From the NCBI GenBank assembly GCA_011375245.1, contig DRMA01000081.1:1-11934 (forward strand): 11,934 nt of DNA, read 5' to 3'. The notes below the pieces were generated by a model. The model saw only the letters and a list, made by a program, of their open reading frames with translations. It searched no databases and had not been told where the DNA came from. A program made the position numbers and the translations under genes. Of the stretch, positions 6,148-11,934 are shown in pieces (within the stretch, counting starts at the first letter, position 1; each line of letters begins with the position of its first letter). The DNA comes from Thiothrix sp. (GTDB lineage Bacteria; Pseudomonadota; Gammaproteobacteria; Thiotrichales; Thiotrichaceae).

Positions 6148-7671
6148 ATGTCTCTTGCCACTGTCTATAGCCGTACCAATGATGGCGTAAACGCTCCCCT
6201 TGTCAGTGTTGAAGTACATATTGGCAATGGTTTACCTGCACTCTCTATTGTTGGCTTACCTGAAACGGCGGTAAAAGAAAGCAAAGATAGGGTACGCGCC
6301 GCCATTATTAATTCACACTTTGAATTTCCCGCCAAGCGCATTACCGTCAATCTTGCACCTGCTGATACCCCTAAAGACGGAGGAAGACTTGATTTACCTA
6401 TTGCCATTGGTATTCTTGCTGCAAGTGGACAAATTAACCTAAATCCACAAGCACTAAGTGATTATGAATTTATTGGCGAGCTATCATTAGGCGGACAGTT
6501 ACGTACGGTTAAAGGTGTTTTACCTACTGCCTATGCTGCTAAACAAGCGAATAGAAAATTGGTTGTACCCGCAGAAAATGCGAGTGAAGCGGGTTTAATT
6601 GCTCAACTAGACGTACTTGCCCCCAGTCATTTAAAAACGATTATTGCCCACCTAACAGGTGCTGAAACCATAACCCCATCAGTAACATCAGTCAACCTAC
6701 ACAATACCAATTATTCTTTAGATATGCATGATGTAAAAGGACAACATCATGCTAAACGCGCCTTAGAAATTGCAGCAGCAGGAGGACACAATCTATTGAT
6801 GGTTGGTCCACCTGGTACAGGGAAAACCATGTTGGCTAAACGCCTCGCCTCCATATTACCCCCCATGACTGAAGCAGAAGCCCTAGAATCAGCAACTATT
6901 GCTTCTATTAGTCAACAAGGCTTCGATATCAAGCAATGGGGACTACGACCTATTCGTGACCCTCATCACACTGCCTCAGGTGTTGCATTAGTGGGAGGAG
7001 GAAGAAAGGCAACACCAGGCGAGATATCACTCGCACACAATGGTGTACTGTTTTTAGATGAACTCACCGAGTTCGATAAAAAGGTACTTGATGTCTTACG
7101 TGAGCCGCTTGAAAACGGCTACATCAGCATTGCTAGAGCCGCACGGCGTGCGAGCTACCCTGCCGCTTTTCAATTAATTGCTGCAATGAACCCATGTCCA
7201 CAAGGCTATGACTGTGACTTTAAAAGTAATTGCCATTGCACACCGCGCCAACAACAACGTTATCGCTCTCGCCTATCAGCTCCCTTTCTTGACCGTATCG
7301 ACTTACAAATAGAAGTCCCCCGTATGCCACGCGAACAATTACAACGGGCTGCTGATGGTGATAGTAGTGAAAAAATAAGGCAAAAAATCATTGCCGCAAG
7401 AGAGCGACAACAAGCACGACAACAAAAGACCAACCGTTTTTTAGCCAATCGCGAAATTGATCAATATTGCCAGCTCAGTAAAACAGATAGTCAGCTCCTT
7501 GCACATGCTATGGATAAGTTTAGGTTTTCTGCACGTGCTTATCACCGTATATTGAAAGTAGCACGTACCATTGCAGACCTTGCTGATCATGAAACCTTAC
7601 AAACACCCCATATCACTGAGGCGCTGAGTTATCGTACATTGCCTTTATTTGAAGCATTGCCACAAACATGA
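6148..7671 (+). CDS. comM: ComM/YifB-family AAA+ ATPase (Mg-chelatase-like)
   Basis: ComM is a hexameric AAA+ helicase that promotes branch migration when incoming single-stranded DNA recombines during natural transformation; the family was long annotated as magnesium chelatase subunit. The 507 residues match E. coli YifB (506) and ComM. Order of domains: N-terminal Lon-protease-like fold with VGLPETAVKESKDRVRAA at 35-52 and NLAPADTPKDGGRLDLPIA at 68-86; AAA+ core with Walker A GPPGTGKT at 220-227, RDPHHTAS at 270-277, GEISLAHNGVLFLDEL (Walker B) at 291-306, Asn348 as sensor 1, and LDRID at 381-385; C-terminal helical part with KVARTIADL. Cys350, 356, 362 and 364 in NPCPQGYDC...CHC could bind a metal. 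The ribosome site is weak, but MSLATVYSR is the conserved family N-terminus. The presence of comM fits natural competence but does not prove it. Confidence 0.96.
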   Translation: MSLATVYSRTNDGVNAPLVSVEVHIGNGLPALSIVGLPETAVKESKDRVRAAIINSHFEFPAKRITVNLAPADTPKDGGRLDLPIAIGILAASGQINLNPQALSDYEFIGELSLGGQLRTVKGVLPTAYAAKQANRKLVVPAENASEAGLIAQLDVLAPSHLKTIIAHLTGAETITPSVTSVNLHNTNYSLDMHDVKGQHHAKRALEIAAAGGHNLLMVGPPGTGKTMLAKRLASILPPMTEAEALESATIASISQQGFDIKQWGLRPIRDPHHTASGVALVGGGRKATPGEISLAHNGVLFLDELTEFDKKVLDVLREPLENGYISIARAARRASYPAAFQLIAAMNPCPQGYDCDFKSNCHCTPRQQQRYRSRLSAPFLDRIDLQIEVPRMPREQLQRAADGDSSEKIRQKIIAARERQQARQQKTNRFLANREIDQYCQLSKTDSQLLAHAMDKFRFSARAYHRILKVARTIADLADHETLQTPHITEALSYRTLPLFEALPQT

Positions 7672-7730
7672 TAGAAATATACTCACTCCACTCCCCAACA
7701 TTTCTTACATACAAGGACACTTAAGATACT

Positions 7731-8432
7731 ATGGTTCCCCTAACTTATTATCAAAAACTTGATGATCAGCAACAACTTATCTCCTGTTGCCAACAGCTAA
7801 TAAGCCACTTTCAAAAAAATACGACTGCACTCGATAATGAAGTAATAACTGCCTTTGAACATCTTATCCATATACTCGATATTCATCAGACAGATGCCAA
7901 AGGTCTTGAAAATACAGAATTAACTGAAATTGGTATGCTAGGCATGCAATTACTCGATGCGGTACTTGCCGCAGCTAAAACAAGTGCTGAAACACAGTCA
8001 CTATTCAATTATATAGCCCTAGCCTTTGGCTTTTGGATTGCACGTAACAAAGGCATACTGCAACAAATTGACCATCCTGTAAATGCTTTAGCCAATGCAG
8101 CAAATACCTTGCATGACAAAGTGAGCCTAGAAGCCTTATTTGAAGCAGCCGCTTTTATTATTTTGCAAACAGACGAAGCGATTAAAACAGCAACTGACCG
8201 TTTAAGTTTAGGCTCACCATGGCATGTGTTAAATATGAATTTTGGCATTATTGCCACTCGAACACATACGCCTGAGTTGATGGAGTCAGCCTATGAAACG
8301 TTAACGTATAACTATCCTGAAGAAGCTCCCACATTTTTCAGAAAAGCCATGTCAGAAATGGAACGATTAAACTACCCACAACACGTTAGAACAATTGTTA
8401 AACGCTATCAGGAGCAATATAGATTACATTAA
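7731..8432 (+). CDS. Unrecognised 233-residue helical cytoplasmic protein
   Basis: I do not recognise this protein. It has no signal peptide, no clear membrane segment and no nucleotide-binding motif. It reads as mainly alpha-helical: amphipathic stretches at 10-28, 36-52, 64-83 (IGMLGMQLLDAVLAA), 88-105 (LFNYIALAFGFWIAR), 117-146 and 183-230. Possible landmarks for a homology search are Cys19-Cys20, Trp102, GSPWHVLNMNFG at 161-172 and NYPEEAPTFFRKAM near 194-207. The spacing of Ala/Leu-rich helices suggests an all-helical bundle or TPR/HEAT-like fold, which is inference from composition. AGGA lies 13 bases before the ATG. It follows comM by 59 bases with no visible terminator between, so both may be cotranscribed; that is the only hint at its role. 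Confidence 0.85.
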   Translation: MVPLTYYQKLDDQQQLISCCQQLISHFQKNTTALDNEVITAFEHLIHILDIHQTDAKGLENTELTEIGMLGMQLLDAVLAAAKTSAETQSLFNYIALAFGFWIARNKGILQQIDHPVNALANAANTLHDKVSLEALFEAAAFIILQTDEAIKTATDRLSLGSPWHVLNMNFGIIATRTHTPELMESAYETLTYNYPEEAPTFFRKAMSEMERLNYPQHVRTIVKRYQEQYRLH

Positions 8433-8451
8433 TCCTATTATTCTTTAGAGA

Positions 8452-8485
8452 GGCGAGTACTTATAACTATTTGTCGGTACTCGCC
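8452..8485. terminator. Hairpin between the convergent 233-aa gene and the DUF349 gene
   Basis: GGCGAGTAC (8452-8460) and GTACTCGCC (8477-8485) form a perfect, G+C-rich 9-bp stem with a 16-base loop. It starts 20 bases after the stop of the plus-strand gene, and its right arm covers the last codons of the minus-strand DUF349 gene, whose TAG is in the loop. The position suits a bidirectional terminator, but neither side has a clean T run. Confidence 0.45.
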
Positions 8486-11250
8486 ACTTGATTTTCCAAC
8501 CATGTCTGAATGGGTAAAAAACGTTCCCGCATCATGACCCCTGTATCACCAGCAACTTTTTCTAAGGCATACCATTGCTGAATTTTTTGCAGTGCTTGTT
8601 CCTCATTTGATTGCTGTTCTTCTGATGCCATTAACATTTTCTCTGATAAACGTCCTACTTGGTATTGCATCCGCTCTTGTTGATAATCTTTAGGGGTTTC
8701 CAAACCCAATAAAATTTCAAGTTCCAGTAACAAAGCAAGTGATTGAGCTATATTCATTGGTGTATCTGTATTCGGATTTATACTTTTTTCAGCATATTTC
8801 ATCCCTACAGCCAACAATTCTGTTAATTTTCGCTGACGAAGCGCCATTTCTCGTTGCTGGCTTATCCGTGCTTTTATCTCACTGAAGGCCTTTTCCATTT
8901 TTTGACGAGCGCCTTTTGGTAAATCACCCAATGGGTAAAACTGTTCTTCAATGGCGGCTAATTTATGCTGATTAGCGAGTAAATCTTCCCCCTGCTGCGC
9001 AGCAAGTGTTTCTGCTTCAGTGAGCAAAGACTGTTTTTGCTGTAAATGATTTTTCAATACATCATGAGCCGCTTCACGTTCATTACGCTGACGCTCATAG
9101 ACAGCATCAATAGCCGCACGAAACTGTAGCCATAATTTCTGCTCTTCAGCACGCTTTGCAGTAACGGTTGGTTGCCACTGTGCCTGTAACACCTTACCTG
9201 TCTGAATAGCTTCTGCCAATGCTTGCTCAAGTGCATCGTTTTCCACATCCTTTAAATTTGCAACCAAGGTTTCAGCTTGAGTAACTAGATTTTGCCGTTG
9301 CAACCAATTTCGACGACGTTCTTTACTCAGATGTACTTCAATTCCATCCATCGCTTGATTAAAACGCTTATTAACCGTTTTCCAAGCGGCACGATTAATA
9401 TTACCTGCTTTACGCCATTGTCCTTGCAATGTATTCACTGTTTTTGCAATTCCTCGCCAATCAACATTATCCCAGTTCGTCTCTTTAGTTAAGGTTTCTA
9501 ATTGCTGACAAAGCTGATGACGTTGTTCAAGATTTTTATCACGCTGTATCGCCTCATCTTTAAAATACTGCTGGCAAGGCTCATACGCTGTTGAACACGC
9601 TTTATCGAATTCATTCCACAACCGTTGATGTTTACTTGGATCCATTTTACCAAGCTTCTTCCAGTCGTCTCTAAGCGCCTTTACTTTTCTTGCTCGTTCC
9701 AACGGTTCTATATCTGCTGTTGTAATTAAACGTGTTGCTTGCTCTGTAAGTTGCTCTCTGGCTTTATCGGTTCCCCAATGCCGCCAACTTTCAGCCTGAC
9801 GAATAGCGGGAGTCATTGCACGTATACGACGACTAATCAATGCGGCTGCGCCTTTATTTAAATGACTTGCTTCCTTGAAAAGCTTATTTACTTGATAATA
9901 TTTTTTTATTGCTCCTTTAAACTGGTTATTTTCAACTCCCAGTTCTACTTGATTAAGTAAGGTATTTATTTCTTTTTCAATATCTGCACACTGAACAATT
10001 TGCTGTTTAAAACGTTGTTTTACTTTATGCAAAGCTTCAGCATAATGCGTTTGATAATCACGCGTATCAAGTGTAAAAACCGCTGGAATCTTCGCCCAAT
10101 GCTTTTCTACATCAATAAGCATACTTTTCTTTAACATGTGTTGTGTTGATAACAGACGATCTATTTTTGTACAAACTTGCCTCATCTTCTCTACAGCTTG
10201 AAAATCTTTTGCTAATGAAGCCAGCATTTGTTCTACAACAGTCACTTTATCGTCATATTGCAAATAATAACGCTGGCACTCATTATTTTGTAATTGCTCG
10301 TGTAATACTTCTTTTATGCCCTGCCATTTTGTTTTGAGTGTCTGTAACCCCATAGTGAATTCTTGTTGAGTAAAATCGTTAGGAGAATGCTGTAGCGCCT
10401 GAGAAAGGTCATCTAAACCTTGAAAAATCATCTCTACATTATCACGTAATGGCTGGCGTTTTTGTTCTTCTTTCTCATACTTAGCATAAGCTTTTTCAAG
10501 CGCCGCTGATGCTTGCTCAACACGCTGTCTTGCTTCCTCTGACACCCCACCTTGACCTTCAAGCTGTTGCCATTGCTGCTTTAATGTCGAAAAAAGTACA
10601 TTGTCAGGTGAAGTTTCTGCATTATCAACAAGGTTTTCTAATCCTTTACAAACAGCTTCTATTTGCTGTAAAAAATCTTGCTTTTGCTGATACTCAGCAC
10701 TCTTTTGCTTTAATAGATGACGAAATTTTTTATTTGTTTTTGCCAAACGTTTAAGTTTTTGTAATTGTTTATAATCCGTTAGTTTTGTCGCTGCTATAAA
10801 CTGAATTTGTCGTGATTCATCAGTATCAGCAAGTTTAAACAACAAGGCTTGATCATCAATACACTCAAGTGCCTGAAGACGAATTACAGAAGAATAACGT
10901 GTATCACACACAATCTGTTGATGAATCTGTTGGTCATCAACTAAATAATAGACTGTTTCTAATTCAACAAGCTTAGGCTGCGTTAACGTTAGCTCAACAA
11001 TTCTTTTTTTAACGCTTTGTGACAATTTTTCTGTTGCACTATTGCTATTAGTCGCTAATTCAGTGGCTAACTGTTTTAGTGTAGGAATATGTTGCAAATG
11101 CTGAATAGCACCTAGACGTACCTCAAGATCAGGATCAGAGGTTGCGAGATCAATTAACTCGGCACTAGAAGCATCAAGGCTTACTAATGCTTGTAAACGA
11201 ACAGTGGGCTTCTTGTGTTGCCACTTAGGTTTAAATAGACCTTTGAACAT
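8467..11250 (-). CDS. Large DUF349 protein with N-terminal HEAT-like region
   Basis: A 927-residue soluble, highly charged, Gln/Lys/Glu-rich protein without signal peptide or membrane segment. Residues about 10-160 look like HEAT-type helical repeats (VRLQALVSL, DLEVRLGAIQHLQ, VIRLQALECI, RQIQFIAATKL recur about every 15-40 residues). From about 180 it is long helices, probably coiled coil. Repeats of DUF349 type are clearest at about 486-563 (ARKVKALRDDWKKLGKMD then LWNEFDKACSTAYEPC), 572-641 (LQGQWRKAGNINRAAWKTVNKRF) and 645-720 (LQAQWQP then LWLQFRAAIDAVYER); a further weak copy may be near 735-800. Each has the Trp, then hydrophobic-x-x-Phe pattern. Similar large proteins occur in gammaproteobacteria; their function is unknown to me. 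AAGGGAAG ten bases before the ATG at 11250 is a good ribosome site. It appears to be a single-gene unit. Confidence 0.92.
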   Translation of the reverse strand: MFKGLFKPKWQHKKPTVRLQALVSLDASSAELIDLATSDPDLEVRLGAIQHLQHIPTLKQLATELATNSNSATEKLSQSVKKRIVELTLTQPKLVELETVYYLVDDQQIHQQIVCDTRYSSVIRLQALECIDDQALLFKLADTDESRQIQFIAATKLTDYKQLQKLKRLAKTNKKFRHLLKQKSAEYQQKQDFLQQIEAVCKGLENLVDNAETSPDNVLFSTLKQQWQQLEGQGGVSEEARQRVEQASAALEKAYAKYEKEEQKRQPLRDNVEMIFQGLDDLSQALQHSPNDFTQQEFTMGLQTLKTKWQGIKEVLHEQLQNNECQRYYLQYDDKVTVVEQMLASLAKDFQAVEKMRQVCTKIDRLLSTQHMLKKSMLIDVEKHWAKIPAVFTLDTRDYQTHYAEALHKVKQRFKQQIVQCADIEKEINTLLNQVELGVENNQFKGAIKKYYQVNKLFKEASHLNKGAAALISRRIRAMTPAIRQAESWRHWGTDKAREQLTEQATRLITTADIEPLERARKVKALRDDWKKLGKMDPSKHQRLWNEFDKACSTAYEPCQQYFKDEAIQRDKNLEQRHQLCQQLETLTKETNWDNVDWRGIAKTVNTLQGQWRKAGNINRAAWKTVNKRFNQAMDGIEVHLSKERRRNWLQRQNLVTQAETLVANLKDVENDALEQALAEAIQTGKVLQAQWQPTVTAKRAEEQKLWLQFRAAIDAVYERQRNEREAAHDVLKNHLQQKQSLLTEAETLAAQQGEDLLANQHKLAAIEEQFYPLGDLPKGARQKMEKAFSEIKARISQQREMALRQRKLTELLAVGMKYAEKSINPNTDTPMNIAQSLALLLELEILLGLETPKDYQQERMQYQVGRLSEKMLMASEEQQSNEEQALQKIQQWYALEKVAGDTGVMMRERFLPIQTWLENQVASTDK

Positions 11251-11324
11251 GATTATTATGCTTCCCTTTTTCCATCACTAATAAAACGAAATGCGAATAG
11301 TTATGCAATAAGGAAAATAAAGCA

Positions 11325-11411
11325 ATGGTTGATTGGTTTTTCGGTAAAATTTTATCTAATGGCGATGATCATTTTCAAAAACTTTACCTCTTTCATTTTC
11401 TGCATAAGTAA
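11325..11411 (+). CDS. Short 28-residue frame, possibly the stump of a truncated gene
   Basis: ATG at 11325 is preceded by AAGGA ten bases upstream and begins MVDWFFGKILSNGDDHFQK, a credible protein N-terminus, then degenerates into LYLFHFLHK and stops at 11409-11411. It diverges from the DUF349 gene and lies in native AT-rich DNA, directly before the compositional break. It may be the true start of the next chromosomal gene, cut off where foreign or misassembled sequence begins, or simply chance. I recognise no family. Confidence 0.25.
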   Translation: MVDWFFGKILSNGDDHFQKLYLFHFLHK

Positions 11412-11934
11412 GATTACGTTGTGAGATGAAGGTGTAGAAGCCGTTGGCGTCGGTGGTGGTGCTCAGCAGCAGGGTGTCGCTCAGGTTGTAGAGGCGCACG
11501 ACGATGCCGCTTGCCCCGACCTCGCCGGTGTCAAGGATGCCGTTGTTGTTGTCGTCGTACCACACCTGGTTGCCCAGGGAGAGCTTGTAGAAGCCAAAGT
11601 CGAGGGTCAGGTTCGAGTTGGCGTCGGTGTCGCCGTCGTTGGTTGGCTCGGCGCCGACGGTGAGCGAGACTGCGGTGCTGGCGACAAAGCCGCCGCTGCC
11701 CGGCGTGCCGTAGGGCAGGCCGTGGTCGCGGTTGTTGAGGTCGCTGTTGCCCCCTACTGCGCCGCTGCTGTTGGCATAGCCTTCCAGCACGCCGCCCGGC
11801 GCAAAGTTGGTGCTCGTCACCACCACCAGGTAGGTCTCGGTTGGGTAGCGGCTGGGGAGGAGGTGGGTGAAGGTGTAGAAGCCGCCTGCGGTTGTGGTGG
11901 TGGTCGAGATGCGCCTGTCCACGCCTGGGGTAAA
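11356..11934 (-). CDS. Fragment of a secreted SdrD B-like repeat protein, broken at the junction and open at the window edge
   Basis: The frame is open to the right edge, so the GTG at 11922 is not a real start. The product carries the end of one B-type repeat (AGGFYTFTHLLP near the start, later TNDGDTDANSNLTLDFGFYK) and the beginning of the next (LGNQVWYDDNNNGILDTGEVG with a Ca-binding-like Asp/Asn loop, then VVRLYNLSDT and TTTDANGFYTF). Such Cna/SdrD B-like repeats build stalks in large bacterial surface or secreted proteins. The repeat should go on for roughly 50 more residues, but after FYTF (11428) the frame reads 23 unrelated, AT-rich codons to a TAG at 11356. The fragment is G+C-rich (40 of 60 bases in 11461-11520), unlike every other gene here, and likely comes from another organism. 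Confidence 0.72.
   Translation of the reverse strand, partial: FTPGVDRRISTTTTTAGGFYTFTHLLPSRYPTETYLVVVTSTNFAPGGVLEGYANSSGAVGGNSDLNNRDHGLPYGTPGSGGFVASTAVSLTVGAEPTNDGDTDANSNLTLDFGFYKLSLGNQVWYDDNNNGILDTGEVGASGIVVRLYNLSDTLLLSTTTDANGFYTFISQRNLTYAENERGKVFENDHRH
11412..11428. other. Junction between low-G+C chromosome and high-G+C repeat-protein DNA
   Basis: Sequence to the left is AT-rich (17 of 60 G+C in 11281-11340); to the right it is G+C-rich. The B-repeat protein homology ends exactly at 11428. A 17-base word, TGAAGGTGTAGAAGCCG, occurs at the break (11427-11443) and again at 11868-11884, in both cases encoding the GFYTF motif. No transposase, integrase, tRNA or terminal inverted repeat is visible at the join. 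An assembly chimera is the simplest reading; a recent insertion is possible. Confidence 0.55.

Noticed and set aside
6148..7671. Reading comM as a magnesium chelatase for chlorophyll synthesis
   Set aside because: The N-terminal Lon-like domain, length and motifs match ComM/YifB; no pigment genes are nearby.
11428..11884. 17-base direct repeat at 11427-11443 and 11868-11884 as target-site duplication
   Set aside because: Both copies encode the same GFYTF motif of successive B-repeats, so the repeat is explained by domain duplication.
1..11934. CRISPR arrays, tRNA or rRNA genes, transposases, toxin-antitoxin or defence genes
   Set aside because: I looked on both strands and saw no regularly spaced repeats, cloverleaf-like sequence, transposase motifs or paired small toxin-like genes.

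Overview
The window reads as a stretch of gammaproteobacterial chromosome of low G+C content (28% in one AT-rich 60-base block I counted, 11281-11340). It is joined at its right end to about 0.5 kb of unrelated, G+C-rich DNA. The gammaproteobacterial call rests on three things. The gene order xseB-ispA-dxs matches that of E. coli and relatives. The ApaH, ComM, IspA and XseB proteins resemble their gammaproteobacterial counterparts closely along their length. A HisC-type aminotransferase sits directly before a stand-alone TyrA. I cannot name a genus.

Layout from left to right. (1) Positions 1-2349, minus strand: the isoprenoid operon xseB-ispA-dxs, with xseB and ispA overlapping by ATGA and dxs cut by the left edge. 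(2) Positions 2350-2632: a divergent regulatory region holding a candidate operator-like inverted repeat, a possible 31-residue single-pass membrane protein and a 10-bp hairpin. (3) Positions 2633-3998, plus strand: apaH, then an unrecognised protein with a C-terminal membrane anchor whose early codons contain a run of nine C. (4) Positions 4010-6018, minus strand: hisC-tyrA, translationally coupled through ATGA, with a good sigma70-like promoter at 6058-6086. (5) Positions 6148-8432, plus strand: comM, then an unrecognised 233-residue helical protein. (6) Positions 8467-11250, minus strand: a 927-residue DUF349 protein. (7) Positions 11325-11934: a tiny plus-strand reading frame, then a sharp compositional break near 11412-11428 into SdrD-type B-repeat sequence on the minus strand.

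Functionally most of this is housekeeping. It covers farnesyl diphosphate supply (Dxs, IspA), a nuclease subunit (XseB), Ap4A hydrolysis (ApaH), the last steps of tyrosine synthesis (TyrA plus an aminotransferase) and branch migration during natural transformation (ComM). I do not see a complete novel multi-gene system. The points most worth following are the poly-C tract in the membrane-anchored protein, the two unrecognised proteins, the possible micro-protein before apaH, the DUF349 protein and the right-end junction. The junction looks more like an assembly chimera or a recent insertion than native sequence.
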